From Spongilla lacustris (lineage: Eukaryota; Porifera; Demospongiae; Spongillida; Spongillidae): a stretch of DNA of 64,000 nucleotides. Made by a program: the position numbers and the translations under genes. Shown here one piece after another: positions 21,086 to 32,614 of this stretch. The notes beneath the pieces are model-generated. The model searched no databases, was not told the DNA's origin, and was given only the letters and a program-made list of their open reading frames with translations. The DNA lies in contig OX442430.1 in assembly GCA_949361645.1 (NCBI GenBank), positions 4,084,749 to 4,148,748 on the forward strand. Reading direction: 5' to 3'. Numbering within the stretch: position 1 is the stretch's first letter; each line of letters opens with the position of its first letter.

Positions 21086-21739
21086 ATAAGTAGCGAGGGG
21101 GGGGGGCAATAAAAACTGTATGGACCCCATCATCTAACTTTGTAGAGCTTAACGAGAGGATTACGAATCTGCTTTCAAAATAAAAATCGGACGTAAGAGA
21201 AAAAAGATACAAGGGGTCAAAAAAGAGGGGCGTAGGGGGTACCACCCTACGCCCATTATAATTTCACGTGTTTTTGTATCTTTTTTGTTTCGTTTCAGAT
21301 TTATATTCCTCCCAGCTAAAGAACTTCACTGCGATCTCACACATAATCGCTAGACACTTGTAAAACGGGCAATGAGAGATTTAACGTTTAACCCCCTAGT
21401 GGTTATTTCCTATTGCTAACCGAAATAGGAAATAACCACTAGGGGGTTAAACGTTAAATCTCTCACTGTCCGTTTTACAAGTGTCTAGCGATTATGTGTG
21501 AGATCGCAGTGAAGTTCTTTAGCTGGGAGGAATATATCAATGCTACTCCCGTGTAAATCTGAAACGAAACAAAAAAGATACAAAAACACGTGAAATTATA
21601 ATGGGCGTAATGTATCTTTTTTCTCTTACGTCCGATTTTTATTTTGAAAGCAGATTCGTAATCCTCTCGTTAAGCTCTACAAAGTTGGATGATGGGGTCC
21701 ATACAGTTTTTCTTGCCCCCCCCCCCCCTCGATAAGTAG
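21086..21739. mobile_element. Near-perfect palindromic element with 8-bp target duplication
   Basis: ATAAGTAG at 21086-21093 and 21732-21739 flanks a body that starts CGAGGGGGG and ends CCCCCCTCG. The arms, each about 300 bp, pair almost without mismatch around a centre near 21415 (AAATAGGAAATAACCACTAG). The left arm has about 40 extra bases near 21210-21250 (containing GGGGCGTAGGGGGTACC). An 8-bp duplication is usual for hAT and P-type elements; no coding sequence is present. Confidence 0.75.
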
Positions 21740-21881
21740 AACAATTAATTTGAAATCGAGAAGCGCTTGGCTAGTTGGCCGTAGGCCATAGGCATCAAGG
21801 GGATTGTGATAATAGCCCACACTTGATACCGAATACGTGAAGGTCGGGCTACGCCCAACTAGCGCTTGGCTACATCATAGA

Positions 21882-22740
21882 CAAGATATAAAAAACATTC
21901 TCTCTGAGAAAGTTAGTGGTATATAGGATTTGAAGGAAATGGTGGTGTAAAAAGAAAGGGAACAAGGGTCTAATAATGGAAAATAGAATAGTCCTCATTT
22001 CTACATGTAGGATATAGTATGTTGTTCGTGTGCTAAATATAGGACTATTCCATTTTCCCTTATTATTAGACCCTTGTTCCCTTTCTTTTTACACCACCAT
22101 TTCCTTCAAATCCTATATACCACTAACTTTCTCAGAGAGAATGTTTTTTATATCTTGTTTCATTCTTTTTTGTTTTATAAGTGACTACTAGTATATAGGT
22201 ATACATGTAGTACAATGTAGAAGTAACTGAATACGATTGTATGATAAAATCCAGCTGTTGTAATTCCCACGTTTATTGCCTAGCAACACAATGTTTACAG
22301 TTATGTTACATTTGCAGCTGTTCCATTAGTTCGAAACTCGCGCGCCAAGCTTTCCCTCTTAGAAGCTCGTTTCTCGTCTGAGTTCAGTTCATAACATCGC
22401 TTCTTAGAAGCTCGCACCGCAACAGAATTCTTTTCCTGTTGCCACCTCTTAGAAGCTCGGTTCGACTCCAGATTTGCTCTGCCAGTCTTTGTTCAGCATC
22501 AGCATCGTATCGAACTCGGGAGGGCTCTAACTCATAGTCTCGATTTAGGAGGTATTCCTCTAGTCGCTTAGCTTTCCTCTTTCGTAGCCGTAAAGGCATT
22601 TTGACAAAAACAACATTGCTAGCTAAAAGTGGTGAGCAAAACTAAAAACACAAACGAAACTCACACCTGTTCCATGCCAATCATACACAATCCACACTGA
22701 AGCATTGTCATGGAAACGATTTTAATATAGCTAACTCTCT
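21882..22740 (-). repeat. Repeat unit B: hairpin plus truncated coding segment
   Basis: 21882-22157 is hairpin copy B (outer stem ends AAGATATAAAAAACATTC, mirrored at 22138-22157). It is followed by sequence matching the 27502-28310 unit: a GATAAAATCCAGC segment, a minus-strand coding remnant and a shared upstream tract ending near 22740. The two units are direct repeats. Confidence 0.7.
22384..22599 (-). pseudogene. Truncated copy of the MPLRLRK protein
   Basis: The minus-strand frame starts MPLRLRKRKAKRLEEYLL and follows the homologue at 27783-28175 for about 45 residues, then deletions relative to that copy change the frame. Basic and Arg/Glu-rich. It resembles the N-terminal parts of repetitive basic proteins often linked to invertebrate transposons, but I cannot name it. 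Confidence 0.45.
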
Positions 22741-22983
22741 ATATTACGTGAATGCCGAATAACTACGAAGTCACGTGACAACTTTACACATGGCCAAGTA
22801 CTAGTACCACGGTTTCAACTGTAAGCAGTACAAATTTTTCCTAGACATTATGACCCAGAAGAAAGAGATTACCGCACACACATACCGTACGCTGGTGATG
22901 CTCGTTGTAGTCTGCTCTCGAACCAGATCTGTATAATGAAATAGAGCAAGAGTTATAAAGCTGACCAAATAAGTTAAGGCCAC

Positions 22984-23086
22984 TCACACACGCACGGGCG
23001 CGCGCACACACACACACACACACACGCACACAAACACACACGCACACACACACAAACACACACGCACACACACACACGCGCGCGCA
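22984..23086. repeat. CA/CG-rich microsatellite
   Basis: Runs of CACACA interrupted by CGCG and AAAC. Open frames through it are artefacts. Confidence 0.9.
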
Positions 23087-23381
23087 AGAAGCGCTCGACT
23101 TACTCGCTTAGCTTATGTAGTTTTCTCTCGACCTTGACTATGCACACGCGACGCTAGGAACATACAAATAGATACCGTATACCTAATTATTTCATAGTCA
23201 ATATTCGATACCGTATTTTTTCATTCGATAACGCTCTATTCGATGGGGAACGAGGTCATACGTGTTTACGCCGTTACCTCAAGTCAACTTACCTGTTAGA
23301 CTAGGAGTACTCCGTCTTCTTTTAGCCCTAGTCTATTACGAGGATCCACCTCAGGTACATCCAGTACTCAATATGTAACCT

Positions 23382-23404
23382 CCCCCCCCCCCCCCCCCCC
23401 CCCC
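23382..23404. repeat. Homopolymer of 23 C
   Basis: Uninterrupted C run followed by TCCCC. Confidence 0.9.
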
Positions 23405-23690
23405 TCCCCTTAATTTTAAAATCCTGCAAACCCTGGCTATTAACCTCCACTTAAAGTCTAATGTACCGAAAGTCATCCAGGGGGTACATTTGTCTATTGT
23501 GGTGTACACAAAATAAAATTATTCCTGTTCTGCCAGTTTAGCACTCCTTTTACATTTGACGGTGCATTCTCATTGTAAAGTCCCCAACTCATCGCCAGGA
23601 TAAATTCATCCCGCAAACAGACAGAACGGGTGTCCATAAGACTCAAATAGATCTCCTAGGCCTTAAGGTATAGGCATTTTCGGGCAGATT

Positions 23691-25057
23691 GTAGGTATGT
23701 TACAAGATTTCTCAAATTCGTTGGATTGCAAAGATTTATGCATCATTAAAAAGCTTTATACGAGTAGTTCTGATTTGTCGCTCTGTGATGAAACGTTTCA
23801 GAGTTACGACTTTTCAAAGTGGCGAATTTCACGTAAATTTGCGCCATACATTTCAATGGACATGCGCAACTTTTTTGTGACCGGATTTTGAAACCCTATA
23901 CCGTTAACAGTTTACAAGATATGAAAACGAACAAAACATGTATGCCATGCAATACTAAAGTTTGCTTACAGATGACTGTTAGTTATGACCATTAACGATG
24001 CATACATGTATACATGCATACATTACATAGGAATTCATTACAACAATACACACAACATCAGCTCCAAGTTCGTATTTAGTCAGTTCTAAGTCTTCAGCAT
24101 CATCCTACCTTTCATTTTGCTTCCAAATCGCCACGACATGTTTTTTGCTCCTCAGTTTTTAGTTTCTCAAATTTTCCACCTTGTTTTGACCTTCTTCATC
24201 ATACCACACATATTTTTCAAAACTAAAAGCTTTTTAATGATGCAAAAATCGTTTTGCAATCCAACGAATTTGAAAATGACTACATACACTTAATAACACA
24301 ATCTCTGGTTGGCTTGCACCCTCAGAACGATGCATATACACACAATCTCTGGCTGGCTTGTGCCCTAAGTCAAAAGAACAATGCATAGACACAAAGGGCT
24401 ATTGTACAAACTACTGATTGTGCATCACAGCAACAAGTTGAAGTTGTCAGGATCTTTATGTTGCATGGGAGTCCAATTGTGATCACAGAAAGTTCCAATT
24501 AATAACACAATAAACTCACAAAACTGCAGAAAGAATAAATATATAATTAGCTCTGTGCTATGTTTAGTCATACAAATGTATGCTATTCTGATTTCATGGC
24601 ATCAGGAAATGACTGAATGAGGCATGCGTGCAATCGTTACACGATACATTACATATTGATATCGATCATATTCCTGCGGGAAGTAGAAAGGGGTCGGCGG
24701 GGCTTTAAATTTGCTTGAAAATCACATAAAACGTGGACTAGACAATATACTTCCAGTCTACCTATCATTCGCCAAGGTCTGCGCCCGTCTTCGGGCAAAT
24801 CGTGAAACATTTGTAAATCATAATCGTCCCGATTATTTATATATCGAAGAGCAAAACTCTTTTGACTAAGTTAAGACTCTTAACGAGACTTCGAACTGTC
24901 GTCTACAACAACACGGTGCTACTTTTGTAAAGGTTATATAGCATAGATCAAAAAAGCTGTCAAAAAAGGGGTAATCTTGTCCGTCCCGTAAAACATTAAA
25001 ACAGCATCATTGACCAAAAATCGGCGCCATTTTGTGGGCGTGTTGTAACATACCTAC
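23691..25057. mobile_element. Possible TIR element of about 1.4 kb
   Basis: GTAGGTATGTTACAA at 23691 is mirrored by TTGTAACATACCTAC at 25043-25057. Within it, the left end (TTCGTTGGATTGCAAA near 23717) is again found inverted near 24262. No clear target duplication, no transposase. Confidence 0.45.
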
Positions 25058-27123
25058 GTTACAGATTGTATAATGTTAATTTACCGCGGAAGAAATTGAC
25101 ACAATCGAGCAGAAATCAAGCATATTGCAATGGTACATATTAATTGTAATTCGGTCTGGAACACAATTGTACCATTCTACCGTTTCCTCTGCAATATGTC
25201 TGCTGCTGAAATATTTGTTCCAAGTTATTAATAGTCATAATTGGATCACGTGAGAGGTTTCCAATCCGTACCGCCAACCTCTTCATATCAGAGAGAATTA
25301 GAGAGAATCTCTGCTCTAACAGCCCCACCCCTGAAATAATCTCAACTCCTAGTCCTCTTTCATCACATGCCCAAGCTGTGTAAGTTTGTCTTTACACCCA
25401 ATGCATGTCCAAATCCAATTACACCCAGGAAGCACCTTGGTGTCAAACATAATTTGCACTAGACAAGTCACAAAATTGAAATGCCTGTCCCAGGTATACT
25501 TCGCGGACAAGAAGGTGCCTTCGGCGCCATACTACAAAGCCTATTGTCTGTCTCAGTTAATAAGAGAGTTTTATACTGCTACTTTAGAGCTTTGCAACTT
25601 GTCAGTGGAATGAGATGCACCTTGTAAATGATCCAAGAAATGCTAGATACCAGAGATATAAATTTCCTTCTGACAGATATTAAATTTTATATACGAATTT
25701 GAGCTTTAATAACTACAAACACACACAACTCCGGATTCCTTTATCTCTAAAGCTTCAAAATTGAAATCCGCGTTCAAAAGTCATTTTGTTACTCACGCAT
25801 TCTTTTCGTTTCAGTTTAAATAAGATACTGCTGATTTATAGCTTTCAGAACACAAAGCAGTCATTTTGAGGTACTACCCGTTTTAGGGGGGTGGGCAAAG
25901 TCCAATTATCTTTCTATGTCATAAGCCACAATATTTTCTTGAATTAAGAGTTGTTACTTAGTTTGAACATGCATAGTTTTTGGCATCTTCTGCATTTACA
26001 TTTACCATCAAATGTAGCTTTTCCAAACTCTCTTAGCCATTGCGACAGACAATAGCTGAAGTCTTATCTCTTTAAAGGCCCTGGCTCTACCTCTTTCAAT
26101 AGTCTAGCTGCATGACAGAAGTCTGCAAAGGCATCTCAAAGGCAATGGTAACTGGCTGTCATATTGATATTGCCGCCCCCCACGTGAGCTGGTGATGGCA
26201 TGTAACCTCATGATGCCTTGCCCACAAAATGGGCAATATATTGTCTCCAGCTGTAGAGGGTGGAGGGCCAAGCCACCATCATTAAAACATAACTTGCTCT
26301 GAATTTCACTTTGTTTTAAGTCTAAGCCACTTATCTGGCCGTGGGTCTTGAGGAGCGAAGACTGCCAGCATACCAGCAGTCTTACTTTTAGGCTACAACA
26401 ATTTAGTTCCTCAATTGTGAATGCATCCTTTGCAAATGATAATATCCTGCAAGGAATTATCTGATGTTATGATCTTTTTAAATCATCAGTAGGTTGATGG
26501 TTCCCATTGCATTTCAGTGATGCTGTTTTTTTATTTTATTTTATTTTTAAAGAGGTGATCTACATCCGTTATTTTTTGATCTGGTGGTACCTTTGAAGCA
26601 TCAAACAGCACACATGTAAGTCACGCTTAACGAACCAATTGTAAACAATTTTCCTTGAGCAGCACAAGAAATGAATATGTATTATATACATGTATGCTTT
26701 AGACAAATACAATATGGAACTGTTTTGCTACGGTCCATTAATGTGTGACAACGCGAGCGGTTGTGAATGATTGAGGCTATTTACCAATCTCCAATCTCCA
26801 CCATTTGGACTTTGTGTTTCTCAATTTCATTTATTGTGGCATTACTACCTGGGCATCAGGCACACTGGAACCCACCAGAGATCAAGCCAGCAATTAATGA
26901 TCAATTCAGAAGTCAATATGGTGGCTCTGAGAATAGTACTTAGGGAAACAGTGACTGTTCAGCAACAGAAGACATGTTTAAGAGCAGATTAGTTCTTTAC
27001 TGAAAGAATGACATCGACAACAGAGCAAGCCTGGAGCTGGATTATGCTGGATGGTGTGGTTCAAAGGAACTAGGCTGCTGAAGCAATGTGGTCTCTGGAT
27101 CAGAGTTGGATGCAAAGTCAGAG

Positions 27124-27124
<1 letters not shown>
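25058..27124. other. Gene-free stretch
   Basis: I see no gene with coding character. A 62-codon minus frame at 25140-25328 and others of similar size have neither motifs nor splice context. Confidence 0.45.

Positions 27125-27214
<90 letters not shown>
27125..27214. repeat. GT microsatellite
   Basis: About 45 GT units with a single interruption (TATG near 27178). Confidence 0.95.
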
Positions 27215-27215
<1 letters not shown>

Positions 27216-27501
27216 TATTATAGACGTCAGGACAACCAAGCTGGATCAGATATGCTGTGAAACACGTATTGGCTGAGTAGTGCTCATCCACTACATAAAA
27301 GCGTTAATGTGTCATGGAAAGTACCTATTTTGATTTGTCCTGAATTTCCTTAATTGTATTTTTCTTGGTCCATGTAAGGTAATGCCATTGTACTGATATG
27401 CATGTTAGTACATAATGCAGATAGCCCTAATCCTAGGCGCACACACTCAGACGTACAGCACAATATCAGAGTCACTTACCATGAACACAAGGTGCACTTA
27501 A

Positions 27502-28310
27502 ATATAAAAAACATTCTCTCTGAGAAAGTTAGTGGTATATAGGATTTGAAGGCAATGGTGGTGTAAACAAGGGATTCAATGGAGATACAATGATTATTCC
27601 TATATTTAGCAACATAATTGTAATGACGTTCTGTACGGTGCTAAATATAGGAATAATCATTGTATCTCCACTGAATCCCTTGTTCCCTTTCTTTTTACAC
27701 CACCATTGCCTTCAAATCCTATATACCACTAACTTTCTCAGAGAGAATGTTTTTTATATCTTGTTTCATTCTTTTTTTTTTTTTAGTGACTACTATAGTA
27801 TATAGGTGTACATGTAGTACAATGTAGAAGTAAATACGATTGTACGATAAAATCCAGCCGTTGTGTTATATTTGCAGCTGTTCCATTAGTTCGATACTCA
27901 CGCGCCAAGCTTTCCCTCTTAGAAGTTCCTTTCTCGTCAGAGTTCAGCTCATAACGCCGCTTCTTAAACGCCACAGAGATCTTTTCCTGTTGCCACCTCT
28001 TAGAAGCTTGGTTCGACTCCAGATTTGCTCTGTACATATCACGAGCAGACGCCCGCCTTTGTTCAGCATCAGCATCGTACCGAACTCGGGAGGACTCTAA
28101 CTCATAGTCTCGATTTAGGAGGTATTCCTCTCGTCGCTTAGCTTTCCTCTTAAGCTTTCGTAGCCGTAAAGGCATTTTGTCAAAAACAACTTCGCTAGCT
28201 AAAAGTGGTGAGCAAAACTAAAAACACAAATGAAACTCCCACCTGTTATCATACACAATATACAATTCTGCAACATTGTCATGGAAACGGTTTTGTTTTA
28301 ATATAGCGAT
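27502..28310 (-). repeat. Repeat unit C: hairpin plus coding segment
   Basis: 27502-27761 is hairpin copy C, with the same outer stem as copies A and B and its own middle stem (around GATTCAATGGAGATACAATG). About 20 bp beyond it lies the stop codon of a minus-strand frame (27783-28175). The order hairpin-then-ORF, read on the plus strand, is the same as in unit B, so the two were copied as one unit. Confidence 0.7.
27783..28175 (-). CDS. Basic Arg/Glu-rich protein of a repeat unit, 130 residues
   Basis: Starts MPLRLRKLKRKAKRREEYLL at a proper ATG and is strongly charged, with motifs such as RVRYDADAEQRR, ARDMYRANLES and KKRRYELNSDEK. The final 30 residues are uncharged and may be read-through. 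A shorter, damaged copy is at 22384-22599. I do not recognise the family. The pattern of Arg/Glu-rich segments with RYRAN-like motifs is known from low-complexity proteins tied to transposons in sponges and cnidarians, which is a weak hint. It could be a first exon of a longer protein truncated by the hairpin, or a non-coding relic. Confidence 0.35.
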   Translation of the reverse strand: MPLRLRKLKRKAKRREEYLLNRDYELESSRVRYDADAEQRRASARDMYRANLESNQASKRWQQEKISVAFKKRRYELNSDEKGTSKRESLAREYRTNGTAANITQRLDFIVQSYLLLHCTTCTPIYYSSH

Positions 28311-28987
28311 TACGTACTGATATCTTGGGCGCGCGGCAAATTAGGTTAATTTACGTATATTGGTTACTTGCTTTATTTATATATCTGATACCTGAAGATG
28401 TATTTTCAGATTTTTCTACGATTTTTGGTGTAACTGGCGCTCTTTAAAACCTTTCCTATCTCGAGTTATACTCACCCATGAAGACGACGACGACTATGGA
28501 CAAATTACGGTCTGGGAACGAGAACTACGAGCTGTTTTGTTCTCTTATCGGTTTGGCGACTTGAACAAAACATGAAAATGATCGTATTTCCATTGTGGAT
28601 CGATAGCAATAAAGAGCTACACTATCCGTTTCTCGGTTCACGAGTTATACATAGGTCCAGCGGATTACGTGATACTCATGTTTTATTAATTTGGTTGGCA
28701 AGTGTGTACATATGCTAATGGCGGCGTACTAAAATCTGGCTGCCAAAGTCGTTACAAGCAGAAATTGGAGCCTGTTGGTCTGCTGTTAAGTTGTGTCCCA
28801 TACTTGGAATCTAACAGCCATCGTGATATGTCGTTGTGGCCACGGAAAGAGTTAGCCTGGTACCCCCTATGGGCACACGTGATGCGTTTCCAATCCCTTT
28901 ATAGATGATTTCGGTGAGAAGTCGTTTCCTTGGAAACGCGTGACCTAAAACGATGAATAATTGAAGTGAGGGCAAGGTATACGTGAA

Positions 28988-29291
28988 ATGGTATGGAGGT
29001 GTTGTGCTTTTGGCTGTAGAAATCGTGGTGGTCAGCGTTTGGGCATAGGTTTCTATCGGTTTCCATTCAATAATGAAGGCAGACTACGAAGGTGGGTTCA
29101 AGTGGTCCGTAGATAGGATTGGCAGCCTTCGAAGCACTCGCGAATCTGTGGCGACCATTTTGTGTCATGTTAGTTAGAAGTGTTGAAGTCACAATTGAGT
29201 GAGGGAGTCATTTGTTTTTATTGTAGGCAAGCCTGTTGACGAACCCAGTGATGTGGCTATGTCTCTTCACGATTCTCTTTCAAGGATGGTA
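28988..29291 (+). pseudogene. THAP zinc-finger domain with in-frame stop
   Basis: From the ATG at 28988 the frame shows the THAP pattern: a Cys pair in CCAFGC, YRFP, RRWVQVVRR, and CGDHFVS, i.e. C-x-C early and C-x2-H late. A TAG at 29114-29116 breaks it. A donor at 29169 and acceptor at 29226 would join a second exon continuing KPVDEPSDV, as THAP proteins often do after the zinc finger. THAP domains bind DNA and are common in P-element and Kolobok-type transposases. With the stop it is called a pseudogene; the domain assignment is firm, the superfamily is not. Confidence 0.7.
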
Positions 29292-29867
29292 TGCAAGAGG
29301 AAGTATTTGATCAAAATGATGGCAGTGAAAGCGCGGCAGGCGAAAGCGGGGCAAAGAAGAAAAGGAGAGGTGTGCTTTATATTATCTCTGCTTCAGCTGT
29401 ACTAGTGTAGAGGGTCGTTTGCTAGTTCACGCAGGACTCGCAACAGACAGAAATCATCAGTATGGGAAGCATAGGGATGTCTGGAATAGCCACCCCATCT
29501 GCACCAATAGCTGGATCTGCTTATGTCGTAGCAACGATGATGAGCATGTGTGCTGTCATGCTGCCCTGCTTTGCCTTTGGCTACAGCCTACAAAAGCTAT
29601 AGGCCTACATGACGGAGGACAAAGATGTCTGTTGCCGATCGATTGCTATAAGCCTACTTGCTACATGTATGGACCTAGCTTATCGATTACAGATAGGTCT
29701 GTAGACATGTACACCGTGCATTCTTTTAAAAATAAGCTTAACTTAGCAAGCTAGTTCAGTCGGCAACGATCAAGCCAGATGACCGTGCAATAGGCCCTAA
29801 TCCACGCTTCGTGGGCCTGGTCTGCACTTTTGTTTGCCTTGGCCGAAACACACCACAAACACAGTCC

Positions 29868-30122
29868 TCACAGAGCCCGATTGAAACTAGTTGTAGGCTT
29901 CAAGTTCCCGGGCGATCGGTAAAATAGCCAAATATATTGCCATACTCTACGCTGCCACAACGACATAGCATCGCCGAAACGACGACCATCACCCCTCATG
30001 AAAAGATCATAGCTTGGTGTCAGCTCCACCGACTCCAGTTTTTGTTTGTAACGCTCCTTTCGCTTGAAATCTGCCGATCCATCACGATTTACCATACGTC
30101 TCAATAATGTTTTGCCCTCCAT
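29868..30122 (-). pseudogene. Unassigned coding-like fragment, two copies
   Basis: The minus-strand frame starts MEGKTLLRRMVNRDGSADFK and contains RYKQKLESVELTPSYDL and MSLWQRR. A diverged relative occurs on the plus strand at 28741-28865 (RYKQKLEPVGL, MSLWPRK), outside the THAP element. Two diverged copies keeping the same words suggest former coding sequence, probably transposon-derived; function unknown. Confidence 0.35.
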
Positions 30123-30870
30123 AAAAATTTCACATGACTCTCACGTGACGCGCGGGTTCTCACCGAAATCATCTATATATTATCTCTGCTCTTTCCTATT
30201 TCATTTGTTTGGTCTGTGCTTGACCGTGCGTACCATCCGACCATGTGTGAATTGCACGTGTTGTAAAGTGTGAAACGGGGTCTAAAAATCGATTGTTTGT
30301 TCCAACCAAGAAGAGGAGGGACATTTCACTGCTGTGGGAAGGTAGGCTACTACAGGCACCTCGTGCTGCTCTATTTGAAAACGGCTAAAGGTGTTCTATC
30401 GCGCTTTTTAAAAGCGTTATTTGGCCAAAATGGCGATTGTCCGTAGTGCCTTTTTTTGTGGGACAAAATCTTAGGAATCCTGAGTCTCTTCATTCTGAAA
30501 ATCACTATATTACATGCTAGGTGATTGAACTTTTGCGTGGTGTAGTTTGTTTGTAGGACTGTGCTCGGAACTGAGCCAGTACAATGTCGGGTAGGGTAAT
30601 TTTGTGGGACAGTTCACCCTTCATCGAGCACGTTGGGTACCTAAAACCTATATTGTCTTGTAGCTGTTGCGTCATATTTTTGCGTCCAAATACTTTTACG
30701 TATAACTCATAAATGCTACATGGCATGCGCTTCTTCAAAGGTGATGGGTAAAAGAAAATTTAAACTGGGGAGAACCAAGGAACGCGCGAAGCATTCGTTG
30801 ATAGTGTCCATTGAACGCAAGAATGTCAGTGTTCACGTAGCTATTACAAGATATCAACTTGAGGCTATTA

Positions 30871-32612
30871 TAGTGCGTAACGTGACACTTGATCTTAAAA
30901 TTTTTTCCAGCAATTTTACAATTCTCTTGATTTTTGTAGCCTAGTGGTATGAGATAATCAAAATCTGAAAACGGAATAAGCTTTACTAGCCATCTGGCAA
31001 TAAATAACATTGAAAAAGAAGTGTGTCAAGTTATTTTCGGGCCCGCACTCTTTTATTTTCTATTATTGCTCCAAACGCACAGTTTTTAGCCCATTTCTCC
31101 ACTGTTTCGCAACGGATTGCGCTGATCGTTGGTACATATATGCAGCGTTGCACCTTGCACCAAACTGCGCAGTCCGATTTCGAACCCGGGACACAGTTTG
31201 AGTTCTGCTTGCCTTCGAAGGCCAATTTGAGGTGGAAAAGTGTTAGGTCAGGATTTTCTTTAGGCACGTTTTATCCTGCCTAAAAGTGAGCATGTAGGCA
31301 GTCAAATGGTACCTGTATCGGAATCAGGTCTAGTTCTAGCATTATAAGTCGTCTTTACCCTCTAATAGACGCTTCAAGTCGGAAGGTTGAAAAACAGCGG
31401 ACATATTGAAATGAATATCATTTGTTAATGACGTCATTGCTAAACATGACTGTATACATGTAGCTGTTGTGCTGATCAGAGCCAAAACGATTCTTTTCAG
31501 AACCAAGAAGAGCAAGCTTCTACCAGTGGTCTACCGCTTCGTAGGAGAAAGCAGTCGCCACCAATATGGGAGCCGCTGATGAAGAAAAAAGCCCCAATCA
31601 AAAAAGCCGATCAGCAGCTGTGATTGCCAGCAACGCATTGGGGTAATAAAAAAACCTCTTCCCGACTTTCGTTTGGGCATGCATCTTTTAGCAATACTCC
31701 TTCGGAGAGCTCCAGGTAGTACATGCGCAGTGCTAGCTTTCTTGCATCGGCATCAGGGATGTCTGGCATATGAGCAGCTAAGGCCTCAAGCTCCTTCGAT
31801 GCATTGCTGGCAATCACAGCTGCTGGTCGCCGAGACTTGATGGCTTGTGCTTGCTGCAATCGTGTAACAACTCCGGTCGTGGGGTTACCTCTCGGCCAGT
31901 CTCGGGGCTTTTTTCTTCATCAGCGGCGCCCATATTGGTGGCGACTGCTTTCTCCTACGAAGCGTCAGCCCAGAGGTAGAAGCTTGCTTTTCTTGGTTCT
32001 GAAAAGAACCGTGATCTGCACAACCACTTTCAGTTATGTTTAGCAATGACGTCATTAACAAATGATATTCATTTCAATATGTCCGCTGTTTTTCAACCTT
32101 CCGACTTGAAGCGTCTATTAGAGGGTAAAGACGACTTATAATGCTAGAACTAGACCTGATTCCGATACAGGTACCATTTGACTGCCTACATGCTCACTTT
32201 TAGGCAGGATAAAACGTGCCTAAAGAAAATCCTGACCTAACACTTTTCCACCTCAAATTGGCCTTCGAAGGCAAGCAGAACTCAAACTGTGTCCCGGGTT
32301 CGAAATCGGACTGCGCAGTTTGGTGCAAGGTGCAACGCTGCATATATGTACCAACGATCAGCGCAATCCGTTGCGAAACAGTGGAGAAATGGGCTAAAAA
32401 CTGTGCGTTTGGAGCAATAATAGAAAATAAAAGAGTGCGGGCCCGAAAATAACTTGACACATTTCTTTTTCAATGTTACTTATTGCCAGATGGCTAGTAA
32501 AGCTTATCCCGTTTTCAGATTTTGATTATCTCATACCACTAGGCTACAAAAATCAAGAGAATTGTAAAATTGTTGGAAAAAATTTTAAGATCAAGTTTCA
32601 CGTTACGCACTG
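30871..32612. mobile_element. 1.7-kb foldback with TA-type ends and a distinct centre
   Basis: Arms of about 720 bp (30871-31593 and about 31905-32612) are reverse complements. The ends read TATAGTGCGTAACGTGA (left) and TACAGTGCGTAACGTGA (right, inverted), consistent with a TA target and mariner-like tips, similar in style to 3272-4715. The centre (31594-31904) is single-copy and on the minus strand encodes a coding-like segment (IASNASKELEALAAHMP, DARKLALRMYYLELSEG). Mirror-image open frames in the arms (31023-31283, 32200-32460) are consequences of arm identity. Confidence 0.75.
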
Positions 32613-32614
32613 TA

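Larger units (their letters stand above)
28899..30177. mobile_element. THAP-bearing DNA transposon remnant
   Basis: TAGATGATTTCGGTGAGAA at the left (from about 28902) is mirrored by TTCTCACCGAAATCATCTA at about 30157-30175. Flanks are TTTCCAATCCCTTTATA on the left and TATATTATCTCTG on the right; the two are joined by only five bases near 33091-33127, which looks like a related unoccupied site. A broken THAP domain lies inside on the plus strand and an unassigned basic frame (29868-30122) on the minus strand. Confidence 0.55.
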
